DNA from: Svornostia abyssi
Lineage (GTDB): Bacteria; Actinomycetota; Thermoleophilia; Solirubrobacterales; Solirubrobacteraceae
Length of the DNA stretch: 64,000 bases
NCBI GenBank assembly: GCA_024666565.1
Contig: CP088295.1
Coordinates: 434,001 to 498,000, forward strand
Direction: 5' to 3'
This document shows positions 1 through 7,777 of this stretch, one piece after another. Below the pieces are notes generated by a model. It was not told the origin of the DNA. It made no database searches and saw only the letters and a program-made list of their open reading frames with translations. A program made the translations under genes and the position numbers. Every line of letters begins with the position of its first letter. Position 1 is the stretch's first letter.

Positions 1-1
1 C

Positions 2-385
2 GCGCTGTCGGCCGAACTCGCCCGCGCGCAGCTGCAGGGCTTCGCACGCGCCATCGTCACCTGGACCGACGCCTACGACGCCGTGCTGACCCCGGCGCTC
101 GCCGAGGTCGCGGTGCCGCTCGGCGAGATCGACCCGCGCGGCGACGATCCGGCAGCGACGTTCGCCCGCTCCGGCACCTTCACGCCGTTCACGGCCGGGA
201 TCAACATCACGGGCCAGCCCGCGATCTCGCTGCCGATCGCCGCACGTAAGGGCGACGACCTGCCGATCGGCGTGCAGCTCATCGGCCGGCCCGCCGAGGA
301 GGGCGCCCTGCTCGCCCTCGCCGCGCAGCTCGAAGCCGCGCGGCCGTGGGCGGACCGGCTCGCCCCGCCGGCCCGGCCTACTTGA
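2..385 (+). CDS. Amidase family protein, C-terminal part (5' truncated by window edge)
   Basis: The reading frame is open from base 2 and gives the last 127 codons. The segments TPALAEVAVPLGEID, NITGQPAISLPI and DLPIGVQLIGRP are typical of the C-terminal end of amidase-signature hydrolases (GatA, AtzF and relatives), which cleave amide bonds with a Ser-cisSer-Lys triad. The triad lies upstream of the window, so substrate and catalytic competence cannot be judged. The stop overlaps the stop region of the convergent RTX gene by 8 bp. Family assignment is firm; the exact enzyme is unknown. Confidence 0.8.
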   Translation, partial: ALSAELARAQLQGFARAIVTWTDAYDAVLTPALAEVAVPLGEIDPRGDDPAATFARSGTFTPFTAGINITGQPAISLPIAARKGDDLPIGVQLIGRPAEEGALLALAAQLEAARPWADRLAPPARPT

Positions 386-1514
386 CGAAGACCTCGCAGT
401 TCTTCGTCTTGTCCTTGCGGTCCTTGCGGACGCGGTCCGTGCCCGGGCCGCAGTCCGCGACGTCCGCCAGGCCGCCGCGGATGTTGACGTAGTCGTTCCC
501 GGGCCCCGAGAAGATGCGGTCCTTGCCGAAGCCGCCGGTGATGGAGTCATCGCCGAAGCCGCCGAAGACCAGGTCGGCGCCGCGATCGCCGGTGATCTCG
601 TCGTCTCCGTCCTCGCCGTACAGGCGGTCGTTGCCCTTGCGGCCGAACATGCGGTCGTTGCCGGCGCCGCCCTTGATGAGGTCCTGGTCCTGGCCGCCGT
701 CGAGGTCGTCGGCGCCGCCGAGACCCTCGATCGTGTCGTCGCCGTCCTGACCCACGAGCGTGTCCCCGTCGTTGGTGCCCCGCAGCTGATCGTTGCCCTT
801 GCCGCCCACCTTCGTCGGCTGGTCGAGCTTCTCGGAGATGCCCTGGAGGACGTCGGCGACCGACGCGCCCGCGGTCTGCAGCGCGGGAGGCGGCTCGGAC
901 GGCGTGGAGCCGTCGAACGCGCTGTCCTTCGTCGACGGGTCGCCGACGACGATCGTCTCGCAGTCCGAGATCTTGTTGAAGCGGCCGTTGTCGCGCTCCC
1001 ACGTGGTCTCGACGTAGGCCGTGTCGGTGCCCGCCCCGCAGTCCATGGTGTCGGGTTCGGACCCACCGTAGAGGCGATCGTCCCCGTCCCCGCCGATCAG
1101 CGTGTCGGGTGCCGTACCGCCGACGAGCACGTCGTTGCCGGCATCGCCGCGCAGCACGTCCGGCCCGCTGCCGCCGAGCACGGTGTCGTTCCCGTCTCCG
1201 CCGTTGACGTTCTTGTCCGACCCGCGGTTCGCGTGGATGTAGTCGTCGCCGGGGCCGCCGTCGAACAGGCGGTCGTCGCCGAAGCGCTGCTCGACGATGA
1301 AGTCGTTGCCCTCGCCGCCGTACATCGCGTCGTCGCCGTCACCGCCGTCGACGATGTCGTTGCCCTCGCGGCCGTAGAGCGTGTCGTTGCCCGAGTCGCC
1401 GAGGAGCTGGTCGTTGCCGGCGAGCCCGTCGAGGTAGTCGTTGCCCGTCTCGCCGCGCAGAACGTCATCGCCGGGCGTGCCGCGCAGCTTCTCCGCACGC
1501 CACTCGGTGAGCAC
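378..1514 (-). CDS. RTX-type calcium-binding repeat protein (secreted; probable N-terminal frameshift)
   Basis: About 378 residues built from many GGxGxDxLxG-type nonapeptides (such as GDAGNDVLVGG and GEDGDDEITGD). These are haemolysin-type repeats that form calcium-filled parallel beta-rolls in secreted or surface proteins. The longest open frame starts at a GTG (1514) with no signal peptide. An ATG at 1605, coupled to the upstream gene by TGATG, encodes MPRRVLLVA. One base too many in the G run at 1578-1580 separates it from GVAGALLTPVAGAVAAP in the main frame. Together they make a good signal peptide, so the intact gene is probably 378..1605. No enzymatic domain is visible and the function is unknown. 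Confidence 0.8.
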   Translation of the reverse strand: MLTEWRAEKLRGTPGDDVLRGETGNDYLDGLAGNDQLLGDSGNDTLYGREGNDIVDGGDGDDAMYGGEGNDFIVEQRFGDDRLFDGGPGDDYIHANRGSDKNVNGGDGNDTVLGGSGPDVLRGDAGNDVLVGGTAPDTLIGGDGDDRLYGGSEPDTMDCGAGTDTAYVETTWERDNGRFNKISDCETIVVGDPSTKDSAFDGSTPSEPPPALQTAGASVADVLQGISEKLDQPTKVGGKGNDQLRGTNDGDTLVGQDGDDTIEGLGGADDLDGGQDQDLIKGGAGNDRMFGRKGNDRLYGEDGDDEITGDRGADLVFGGFGDDSITGGFGKDRIFSGPGNDYVNIRGGLADVADCGPGTDRVRKDRKDKTKNCEVFVK

Positions 1515-1604
1515 CGGCTCGAGGATGGGCGCGGCGACCGCGCCGGCGACGGGTGTCAGGAGCGCGCCGGCGACGCCGGGCGACGAGCAGCACGCGGCGC
1601 GGCA

Positions 1605-2501
1605 TCAGACGTGCCCTCGATGCTGGACCGGGGCGAGCACCTCGCGCATCGGCGCCGGCCGGACTCCCAGGGCCTCAGTGCCCGCGCTTCCGTGCTTCGT
1701 CGTCATTGACGCAGTCAACAGCTCCACCTCGTCCCAGCACACCGGAGTCTTGGATTTCAGCAGGTTCTCACCGATGCGCAACCCACCTGCGACGACAGGT
1801 TCCGGAATGGAGAGGTCGCGCCGACGCTTGCCGAGCGCCCGCAGCCGCAGATCTCCCATCTCCCTGGCGGTGAGGATGTCGGGGCCCGCCAGCTCGTGGC
1901 GCTGGTGCGGGACGTCGCGATCGAGTACCGCCAGCAGGCACTCCGCGACGTCGGCCGCCCACAACGGCTGGAACTCCGACGTGCCGCGGCCGATGACCGG
2001 CAGCACGGGCGACCCCAGGAGCAGCCGCCGCAGCAGCCGCTGCGTTCGGTCGTCCGGCCCGTACACGAGCGAGGTGGCGACGATCGCCGTCTCCAGCGTG
2101 CTGGCGGCGACGACCTCCTCGGCCAGGCTCTTGGCCCGCAGCAGCCGCGCGCGGTGGTGCGGGCTCGCGCCGAGCCCGGAGAGAAAGACGAACCGCTGCA
2201 CGCCGGCCCGCTCGGCGGCGCGCACCATCCGCCACGTCGCGATGCCGTTGAGCTCCTCGATCGACCCGGCGGGCTGGTCGCGCGCCGACCCCGCGAGGTG
2301 GATGACGGTGGTCACCCCGCGCATGGCGTTGCGAAAGGACGGAGGGTCGGCGAGATCGCCGAGCGCGAGCTGCACGCGCACCCGAAGTTCGCCCAGGCCG
2401 CGCGGGTCACGGACGAGGCATCGGACCGGGCGACGCGCGGCGACGAGCCGCTGGAGCACGGCGGTTCCCACCAGTCCCGTGGCGCCCGTCAGCAGGATCA
2501 C
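1605..2501 (-). CDS. Atypical short-chain dehydrogenase / NAD(P)-binding epimerase-like protein
   Basis: 298 residues with an N-terminal Rossmann motif TGATGLVGTAVLQRL, followed by the VIHLAGSA segment and an FVFLSGLGAS strand. This matches NmrA/NDUFA9-like atypical SDRs, which bind NAD(P) and often act as redox sensors or sugar-nucleotide or quinone-linked oxidoreductases. The classical YxxxK pair is not obvious (the nearest is SLVYGPDD), so catalysis is uncertain. The stop overlaps the ATG of the RTX gene (TGATG), implying translational coupling. Upstream lies the 160-bp palindrome that separates it from the divergent ferredoxin. Confidence 0.8.
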   Translation of the reverse strand: MILLTGATGLVGTAVLQRLVAARRPVRCLVRDPRGLGELRVRVQLALGDLADPPSFRNAMRGVTTVIHLAGSARDQPAGSIEELNGIATWRMVRAAERAGVQRFVFLSGLGASPHHRARLLRAKSLAEEVVAASTLETAIVATSLVYGPDDRTQRLLRRLLLGSPVLPVIGRGTSEFQPLWAADVAECLLAVLDRDVPHQRHELAGPDILTAREMGDLRLRALGKRRRDLSIPEPVVAGGLRIGENLLKSKTPVCWDEVELLTASMTTKHGSAGTEALGVRPAPMREVLAPVQHRGHV

Positions 2502-2514
2502 GGGCGGGAGCCTA

Positions 2515-2674
2515 GTACCCGCGGGCGGCGATACGTGCGGCGGTGGGAGGCGTCGGCGCCGCCTGACGTAGCGCGGCCATCCGGAAGTTGGCCGGGGCCA
2601 ATGACCGGTGGCCGCGGTGCGTCAGGTGGTGATCGACGCCTCCCACCGACGTGCGTATCGCCGCCCGCGGGTAC
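2515..2674. repeat. 160-bp imperfect palindrome between divergent SDR and ferredoxin genes
   Basis: The arms 2515-2579 and 2609-2674 are reverse complements over about 65 bp. The outer 21 bp match perfectly, there are about ten mismatches and one gap elsewhere, and the GGTGGGAGGCGTCG block is conserved. The centre holds a perfect TTGGCC-GG-GGCCAA (2588-2601). The inner and outer repeats share one symmetry axis at about 2594.5, so the whole block is a single palindrome. No protein is encoded. It fills most of the divergent promoter region. It could be a cruciform or hairpin, a two-fold regulatory region, or a MITE-like insertion; I cannot tell which. Confidence 0.85.
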
Positions 2675-2699
2675 GACCGCGGACCCGGCCGCCGCTCCC

Positions 2700-2731
2700 A
2701 GGTTCTAATATCCGCGGCTCCCGGAGAACCT
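2700..2731 (+). promoter_or_regulatory. Putative ferredoxin promoter/leader: -10 TAATAT flanked by inverted repeat
   Basis: TAATAT at 2706-2711 is a good -10 candidate about 85 bp before the ferredoxin ATG. It overlaps the left half of a perfect 7-bp inverted repeat, AGGTTCT (2700-2706) and AGAACCT (2725-2731), with an 18-nt gap. This could be an operator or a leader hairpin. No convincing -35 is visible. Confidence 0.4.
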
Positions 2732-2796
2732 GCTTTCGTCCTCCCGGCACCGCAAGCGGCGCCCTCCGGACGACGTCACACCCAAAGGAAAGGCAC

Positions 2797-3060
2797 ATGG
2801 CCTACGTCATCGCCGAGCCGTGCATCGGCCAGAAGGACAACTCGTGCACCGAGGTGTGCCCGGTCGACTGCATCCACCCGACCCCGGATGAGCCCGACTA
2901 CGACAAGGTCGAGCAGCTCTACATCGACCCGGAAGAGTGCATCGACTGCGACGCGTGCGTTGAGGCCTGCCCGGTCGACGCGTGCTTCGCCGAGGACCAG
3001 CTCCCCGACGAGTGGGCCCAGTTCGCCGCGATCAACGCGGAGTACTTCACGACCAAGTGA
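2797..3060 (+). CDS. fdxA: Seven-iron ferredoxin (3Fe-4S/4Fe-4S)
   Basis: 87 residues. The first cluster motif is C-x7-C-x3-C-x3-CP (CIGQKDNSCTEVCPVDC) and the second is C-x2-C-x2-C-x3-CP (CIDCDACVEACPVDAC). This is the standard layout of actinobacterial FdxA-type ferredoxins, small soluble electron carriers that serve cytochromes P450, oxidoreductases and central metabolism. The start ATG follows a clear Shine-Dalgarno tract, AAAGGAAAGG at 2784-2793. The C-terminal extension with DEWAQFAAINAEYF is typical. The gene stands alone behind the palindrome-containing promoter region. Confidence 0.95.
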   Translation: MAYVIAEPCIGQKDNSCTEVCPVDCIHPTPDEPDYDKVEQLYIDPEECIDCDACVEACPVDACFAEDQLPDEWAQFAAINAEYFTTK

Positions 3061-3078
3061 GGGTGAGCTCGCTCGACG

Positions 3079-3984
3079 TCACGAGCCCAGGACGCGAGCC
3101 TTCGCGGCCTGGAACTCCTCGTCGGTGAGCGCCCCGGCGGCTCGCAGCCTGGCGAGCCGCTCGAGTTCCTCGATGGGGTCGTCGTCCTGCCCCGCCGGCG
3201 GGGCGGCGACCGGCACGACCCCGGGGACCGCCGACGCGGACGCCGACGGCGCAGCAGGCGGGGCCGCCCCGCCTCCCGGCGTCAGGCCGACCATGGCGAG
3301 CGCCGGCGCATCGAACGAGATGCCCGGCTCGCCGCCGCCCGCCGGGTCGTAGAACACCGCGCACCGGTCACCTGACCGCGGGATCTGGACACGCGAGACC
3401 GTCGCGGTCTTCTCGAACTCGAACGCGGGCTCGCCCGCCGGTTCGGCCCGGACCTGCATCTTCACCCGCGGGTTGTCGTTGATCGTCATGCCCGTGTCCT
3501 GCACCGACAGGACCGTGCCCGGGCAGCGCTTGCCGTGCTGGAGCAGGTGCGCGGCCCGCCCGGACTTCCCGCCACGGCGCCCAGCGCCGAAGATCGCGAA
3601 CAGGCCGGGAAGACCCATGAGCAGGAACATGCCGCCGACGAGCGCGCCGACCCACTGCAGGCTGCTGTCGGCTTCCGGCGGTGCGGCCGGGCCGAACGCG
3701 GCGACGAAGAACGCGGCGCCGAGCATCGTGAAGCCGAGCCCCCACGCCACCCCGGCGATCGCGGCGCCCGGCACGACGAACGCGCCGCCGAGGGTCAGGA
3801 AGATCCCGCCCATGATCGCGAAGATCTTCAGACCCGTGCCGGGCGGGCACTCGCGCGCGGAGACGTACGGCCCACCGGACGAGCAGGACCCGATGCGCAC
3901 GAGCTCGTAGAGCGCCCAGGCGGAGAGCAGCACGCCGGCGGCGATCATCGCCATGCCGATGAGGGTGCGCATCCGGCCGGCCAT
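3079..3984 (-). CDS. Four-helix membrane protein with C-terminal SHOCT domain
   Basis: 301 residues from the ATG at 3984, chosen because it overlaps the previous stop as TGATG. Four hydrophobic segments lie at roughly residues 5-28, 50-70, 75-97 and 110-135. A soluble beta-rich region follows (CPGTVLSVQDTGMTIND... as seen in DUF3592-like proteins). After a Pro/Ala linker, a terminal SHOCT motif follows (DPIEELERLARLRAAGALTD, then EEFQ). SHOCT segments are short helical pairs thought to mediate oligomerisation or membrane association. Function is unknown. It is co-transcribed with the single-pass protein upstream. Confidence 0.75.
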   Translation of the reverse strand: MAGRMRTLIGMAMIAAGVLLSAWALYELVRIGSCSSGGPYVSARECPPGTGLKIFAIMGGIFLTLGGAFVVPGAAIAGVAWGLGFTMLGAAFFVAAFGPAAPPEADSSLQWVGALVGGMFLLMGLPGLFAIFGAGRRGGKSGRAAHLLQHGKRCPGTVLSVQDTGMTINDNPRVKMQVRAEPAGEPAFEFEKTATVSRVQIPRSGDRCAVFYDPAGGGEPGISFDAPALAMVGLTPGGGAAPPAAPSASASAVPGVVPVAAPPAGQDDDPIEELERLARLRAAGALTDEEFQAAKARVLGS

Positions 3985-4799
3985 CAGGGCAGGCACCTCT
4001 GGATCTGCTCGGGCGTCTCGGCGCGGCTGATGCACTGCGAGCGCTCGGCGGCCTCACGCTGTGCGCGGCTGGCGGCCTCCTGCGCGGCCTTCGTCTCGGC
4101 GCGGGTCTTCGCGTCAGGCGTGCCGAGCGGCCGGACGTCGGTGCCGTCTGCGGCGGCGGAGATGTCGTTGTCCTTCAGCGGGAGCTTCCAGAACGCGGTC
4201 CAGGAGGACTCGTCGCCCTCGTCGAAGGGCTCGTTGGCGACCATGTAGTCGAAGTTCTGCGGACGGAGGTCGAACTTGCGGTTCGCCACGCGGATGATCC
4301 GTTCGGGCGCCGTCGGATCGATGTCGCTGGGCTGCAGCCCCTCGCCCTCGCCCGTCCCGGCGTCGGTGGAGGTCGTCTCGAAGGCGACGTTGATGGTGAC
4401 CGTCTCCCGCTGCCCGCTCGGCTGGACGACGATGGCGTTGATGGTCGTCGGCGCGAGCCGGAAGCTGTCGATGTAGCCGCCCTCGTCGATCTCGCCGGCG
4501 AGCGTGCGCAGCGCCCGCGTGAGGTTCGCCTCGCGCACCAGCGACAGCGGGTCGTTCGTGGCGATCTCGCCGCGCTGTGCCTGTTTGACGGGGTCGTCCA
4601 CCGCGTTGCCCTCGACCGTGATGAACATGAACGCGCCCGCGGCGAGCACCGCCAGGGTGAAGAGCGCAAGCGCCGCGCGGCCCGGCACGTACGGCTCGCC
4701 GGGCCCCGCGGCCGCGGCGGGTTCGGACCCGGGAACGGGGTCGGGCCGCCCGGTGGCCGCGGACAGCCCGAGGTCCATCTCCTTTTCGCGGCCGAACAT
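3984..4799 (-). CDS. Single-pass membrane protein of unknown function
   Basis: 271 residues with a cytoplasmic N-terminus rich in Pro and Ala, one transmembrane helix at about 43-61 (ALALFTLAVLAAGAFMFIT) and a large exported domain. That domain contains TRALRTLAGEIDEGG and a beta-rich region, then an Ala/Arg/Glu helical tail with a Cys pair near the C-terminus (SQCISRAETPEQIQRCLP). The tail looks like a small disulfide-linked cap. I do not recognise the family. It is translationally coupled to the SHOCT membrane protein, suggesting an envelope complex. Confidence 0.65.
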   Translation of the reverse strand: MFGREKEMDLGLSAATGRPDPVPGSEPAAAAGPGEPYVPGRAALALFTLAVLAAGAFMFITVEGNAVDDPVKQAQRGEIATNDPLSLVREANLTRALRTLAGEIDEGGYIDSFRLAPTTINAIVVQPSGQRETVTINVAFETTSTDAGTGEGEGLQPSDIDPTAPERIIRVANRKFDLRPQNFDYMVANEPFDEGDESSWTAFWKLPLKDNDISAAADGTDVRPLGTPDAKTRAETKAAQEAASRAQREAAERSQCISRAETPEQIQRCLP

Positions 4800-4808
4800 G
4801 TGCGCGGC

Positions 4809-4818
4809 ATCCTACGCT
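4809..4818. promoter_or_regulatory. Overlapping divergent -10 boxes (TAGGAT / TACGCT)
   Basis: On the plus strand TACGCT (4813-4818) lies 6 nt before the GNAT ATG. On the minus strand TAGGAT (4814 to 4809) lies 9 nt before the ATG at 4799. The boxes share bases, and neither gene has a Shine-Dalgarno sequence at the expected place, so both mRNAs are probably leaderless. Confidence 0.5.
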
Positions 4819-4824
4819 GGGCCG

Positions 4825-5265
4825 ATGCAGCACGACGGCTACGAGATCTCCACCGCCCGCGAGCGACTCGATCTCGACGCCATCCATGCGTTTCTGTCGA
4901 CCGATGCGTACTGGTCGCCGGGCGTCCCGCGTGACGTCGTCGAGCGCGCGATCGCCCACTCGATCCCGTTCGGGCTCTACGCCCCCGGCGGCGCGCAGGC
5001 CGGGTTTGCGCGCGTCGTCACCGACCGCGCCGTCTTCGCCTACATCGCCGACGTCTTCGTCCTCCCCGAGCACCGCGGGCGCGGCCTCGGTGTCCGGCTC
5101 GTCGAGACGATCCTCGCCCACCCCGACCTCCAGGGCCTGCGACGGATCGAACTCCAGACCCTTGACGCGCACGGGCTCTACGCGCAGTGCGGATTCAGCC
5201 CGGCCGGCGACCCCGCCCGGATCATGGAGATCGTGCGGCGCCCTGAGGACCTGTACGGCGGCTGA
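4825..5265 (+). CDS. GNAT family N-acetyltransferase
   Basis: 146 residues with the acetyl-CoA binding motif A signature VFVLPEHRGRGLGVRLVETIL (about residues 75-95; Q/RxxGxG/A form RGRGLG) and the C-terminal ALDAHGLYAQCGF-like strand that closes the GNAT fold. It transfers an acetyl group from acetyl-CoA to an amine of unknown identity. It resembles stand-alone actinobacterial acetyltransferases of the YitH/HSE1 type that begin by describing a trapezoid-like aromatic pocket (DAYWSPGVPRDVVERAI). It is monocistronic and divergent from the membrane pair. Confidence 0.85.
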   Translation: MQHDGYEISTARERLDLDAIHAFLSTDAYWSPGVPRDVVERAIAHSIPFGLYAPGGAQAGFARVVTDRAVFAYIADVFVLPEHRGRGLGVRLVETILAHPDLQGLRRIELQTLDAHGLYAQCGFSPAGDPARIMEIVRRPEDLYGG

Positions 5266-5268
5266 CCG

Positions 5269-6396
5269 TCAACCGGTGCGTTCGCGCGGAGCGTTGCGGC
5301 GGTCGGCCGACGGATCCGACAGGTACCGCGCACGCTTGACCTCGTACAGCCGGCCGTCGGCCACCAGCAGCGCCCCCCGAAGGTCGCCGTCATCGGGGAG
5401 CTGGGCGGTCCCCACCGATGCCGTGATCCGGTGGCCGTCACCTTCGTCGGTCAGCGCCGCGCGGCAGAGCTCGGCCAGGCGCGCAGGATCGATCCCCGGC
5501 GCCAGGACGCAGAACTCGTCGCCGCCGAGCCGGAACGCGCGCGCCCCGGCGTCGGAGCCGACGATCGCCAGGCGCTCAGCCACGCGCCGGAGCAACGCGT
5601 CGCCCGCCACATGGCCGAACCGGTCGTTGAACGTCTTGAACCCGTCGAGATCGCACATGGCCAGCGCGGCGGACGTGTCACCCAGCGCAGCCGCCGCGGC
5701 ACCGAGCGCGCGACGGTTCCCCAACCCGGTCAGCGGATCGTGGTCGGCCAGGTGACGCAGCAGGTCGACGTGGCGGCGCTGCATGCGGCCCGCCAGGGCC
5801 AGGAACGCCCACCAGCACGCGGTGACGACGAGCACGGCGAGCGCGAGCGCGATGACGGTCACGCGCTTCGCGCGGTCGTCCGCCGCCCGCTCCTTCGCGG
5901 CGGCGTCCTGCGACAGCGCATCGAGCACGCCCGCAGCGGAGCCGAGGGACCCGCCCGCGCGCTGCAATCCGTCGCGCGTGATCGGTGGAGACAGGGCCAG
6001 GAGCGCCGCGTTGCGTGACGCGGCCGACGCCCGGAGCGCCGCCTGGGCGTCCGCATCGTCGCCGGCCAGTGCGACCAGGGTGCGGTGCTGCGCGGTCGCC
6101 CGGGACGCAATCTGGGCCAGGCCGGGGCCGAGCGTGTCGGGGCCGGCGGTGTTCCGGGCGCCGATGAGGAAGGCGATGCCGTTGAGCGCCAGCGCGGCCT
6201 GCCGGGCCTGCGTGGCGTTGGCGTGTGCCACCGCGGCGACGGTCCCCTGGTGCCGCGCGGTGTCCCGGACGCGCTCGATCGCCAGGATCGCGGCGACGCC
6301 GCCTGCGACGGTGAACAGGGCGGGGACGAGCAGCAACAGGACACGCCAAGGGCGCCGTAGCCGCCGGGGGGCGAGCTCCGGGAGTGCGGGGATCAC
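5269..6396 (-). CDS. Membrane-bound diguanylate cyclase (GGDEF)
   Basis: 375 residues from a GTG start. A first transmembrane helix lies at about 18-40, followed by an extracytoplasmic helical sensor region rich in Ala and a second helix (about 185-210, VIALALAVLVVTACWWAFLAL). A GGDEF domain follows with DHDPLTGLGNRRAL, CDLDGFKTFND and the intact active loop RLGGDEF. It should condense two GTP into cyclic di-GMP. The RxxD product-inhibition site that normally precedes the active loop is absent (VGSD here), suggesting no classical feedback inhibition. A GTCGATAA element ends 7 nt before the start. Confidence 0.87.
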   Translation of the reverse strand: MIPALPELAPRRLRRPWRVLLLLVPALFTVAGGVAAILAIERVRDTARHQGTVAAVAHANATQARQAALALNGIAFLIGARNTAGPDTLGPGLAQIASRATAQHRTLVALAGDDADAQAALRASAASRNAALLALSPPITRDGLQRAGGSLGSAAGVLDALSQDAAAKERAADDRAKRVTVIALALAVLVVTACWWAFLALAGRMQRRHVDLLRHLADHDPLTGLGNRRALGAAAAALGDTSAALAMCDLDGFKTFNDRFGHVAGDALLRRVAERLAIVGSDAGARAFRLGGDEFCVLAPGIDPARLAELCRAALTDEGDGHRITASVGTAQLPDDGDLRGALLVADGRLYEVKRARYLSDPSADRRNAPRERTG

Positions 6397-6403
6397 TCCC
6401 CGG

Positions 6404-6411
6404 TTATCGAC
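6404..6411 (-). promoter_or_regulatory. Possible extended -10 (GTCGATAA) of the diguanylate cyclase gene
   Basis: GTCGATAA on the minus strand ends 7 nt before the GTG start, the same geometry as GCCGATAG before the EAL-HDOD gene at 36643. It differs from the sigma-28 -10 consensus at one base, but no matching -35 is visible. The assignment is weak. Confidence 0.3.
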
Positions 6412-6454
6412 GCGCGCCCCGCAAAGCCACACCCATCGCGGCCCTATCTGGACA

Positions 6455-6480
6455 GGGAGTTCGGCGCCAGCCGAACTCCC
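6455..6480. terminator. Perfect 11-bp stem-loop downstream of mrp
   Basis: GGGAGTTCGGC and GCCGAACTCCC pair perfectly around a 4-nt loop, 26 nt after the mrp stop. There is no U-tract. It is the second of two adjacent hairpins and probably a terminator of the mrp transcript, or an element in the 5' flank of the diguanylate cyclase gene. Confidence 0.6.
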
Positions 6481-6482
6481 AA

Positions 6483-6508
6483 TGACGATTCGCGTCGGCG
6501 AATCGTCA
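6483..6508. terminator. Perfect 11-bp stem-loop containing the mrp stop codon
   Basis: TGACGATTCGC and GCGAATCGTCA pair perfectly around GTCG. The outer TCA (minus strand TGA) is the mrp stop codon itself. It lies 2 bp from the next 26-nt hairpin of the same geometry. Confidence 0.6.
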
Positions 6509-7672
6509 CGCCATGGGGAGCGACATGCCCTTCGGCTTGGGCTTGCTCTCCACGATCGGCAGCGTCGCGGCAGGCTCCTCGGGCGCCATCTGCAGCGCGA
6601 TCGGCTGCGTCGGCGTGATCGCGATGATCCCGCGGGCGACGGAGCGGATCGCCTGCGCCGCAGGATCGTCGGGGTCGGTCGCCACGAGCGGCACGCCGGC
6701 GTCTGCCTGCTCGCGCAGCGGCATCGTGAGCGGGACCTTGCCGAACAGCGGGACGTCCAGCTCGTCGGCGAGCTCCTGCCCGCCGCCCTCGCCGAAGATG
6801 GCGTAGCGCTCACCCGTCGGCGTCGCGAAGCCCGACATGTTCTCGACGATGCCGCCGATCTCGAGGTTGACCTTCGTCGCCATCTCGGCGGCGCGGCGCG
6901 CGACCTTCTGCGCGGTCGCCTGCGGCGTGGTGACGATGAGGAACTGCGCCTGCGGCAGCAGCTGCGCGAGGGTCATCGACACGTCGCCCGTGCCCGGGGG
7001 CAGGTCGACGAGCAGGTAGTCCAGCTCGCCCCAGTCGACGTCCTCGAGGAACTGCGTCAGCGCCTTGTGGAGCATCGGGCCGCGCCAGACGACCGCGCTG
7101 TCCTCCTCGACGAAGAAACCGATCGACATGACCTTCACGCCGCCCGCCTCGAGCGGGAGGATCTTGCGGGTCGCGCTGACCGGCGGGCGCTGACCGCCCA
7201 GGCCGAACATGCGCGGGATGCTGTAGCCCCACACGTCGGCGTCGAGCACGCCGACCTTCTTGCCCTCGGCGGTGAGCGCCGCAGCGAGGTTCGCGGTGAC
7301 CGACGACTTGCCGACGCCGCCCTTGCCCGAGCCGACGCAGATGACGTTCGCGACCTGCGCGAGCGCGCCGCTGGGCAGTCCGCCGCTGCGGCCGAGCTTC
7401 TGCTGGAGGCCCTGCTTCTCCGTGTCGGAGAGCACGTCGAACGTGACGTTGACGTGCGTGACGCCCTCGACCGTCTTGGCCTCCTTGACCACGCTGGTCT
7501 GGAAGTGGTTGCGGATCGGGCAGCCGGGGGTCGTCAGCGAGACGGTGACGTCGACGACGCCGTTCTCGTGGGCGTCGATCGAGCGGACCATCCCGAGCTC
7601 CACGATCGAGGCCCGCAGCTCGGGATCGATGACGCGGGCGAGGGCGGTACGGATGTCGTCGACGGAAGGCAT
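6506..7672 (-). CDS. mrp: Mrp/NBP35-type P-loop ATPase, iron-sulfur cluster carrier
   Basis: 388 residues. The N-terminal MIP18/DUF59 domain occupies about 1-90. The deviant Walker A GSGKGGVGKSS follows at about 115, then VWGYSIPRMFG, DYLLVDLPPGTGDVSM and IVENMSGFATP, all typical of bacterial Mrp (ApbC). These proteins bind and transfer Fe-S clusters to apo-targets. The C-terminal CxxC found in many homologues is missing: the position after ENMS reads GFATPTGER. Many actinobacterial Mrp proteins lack it, so cluster binding must use other ligands. It ends in tandem hairpins. Confidence 0.93.
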   Translation of the reverse strand: MPSVDDIRTALARVIDPELRASIVELGMVRSIDAHENGVVDVTVSLTTPGCPIRNHFQTSVVKEAKTVEGVTHVNVTFDVLSDTEKQGLQQKLGRSGGLPSGALAQVANVICVGSGKGGVGKSSVTANLAAALTAEGKKVGVLDADVWGYSIPRMFGLGGQRPPVSATRKILPLEAGGVKVMSIGFFVEEDSAVVWRGPMLHKALTQFLEDVDWGELDYLLVDLPPGTGDVSMTLAQLLPQAQFLIVTTPQATAQKVARRAAEMATKVNLEIGGIVENMSGFATPTGERYAIFGEGGGQELADELDVPLFGKVPLTMPLREQADAGVPLVATDPDDPAAQAIRSVARGIIAITPTQPIALQMAPEEPAATLPIVESKPKPKGMSLPMA

Positions 7673-7679
7673 GCCACCG

Positions 7680-7704
7680 ATTGTACGGGTCGTTCGCCGT
7701 ACAA
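7680..7704 (-). promoter_or_regulatory. mrp promoter region: TACAAT box and 8-bp inverted repeat
   Basis: On the minus strand TACAAT (7685 to 7680) ends 7 nt before the mrp ATG, suggesting a leaderless mRNA. It overlaps a perfect inverted repeat TTGTACGG-N8-CCGTACAA (7681-7704), a plausible repressor operator placed over the -10. Confidence 0.5.
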
Positions 7705-7707
7705 CGA

Positions 7708-7740
7708 TCGCGGGGGCGCCGGTGGTTGGCGCCCCCGCGA
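7708..7740. terminator. Strong 13-bp GC stem-loop terminator
   Basis: TCGCGGGGGCGCC (7708-7720) pairs perfectly with GGCGCCCCCGCGA (7728-7740) around a 7-nt loop. It lies just downstream of the H1-like gene and upstream of the mrp promoter, so it most likely ends the H1-like transcript. No U-tract is present. Confidence 0.75.
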
Positions 7741-7777
7741 TGTGAGGGAGGGGAGGGTGATGCGTGCTGCGGTGCTG

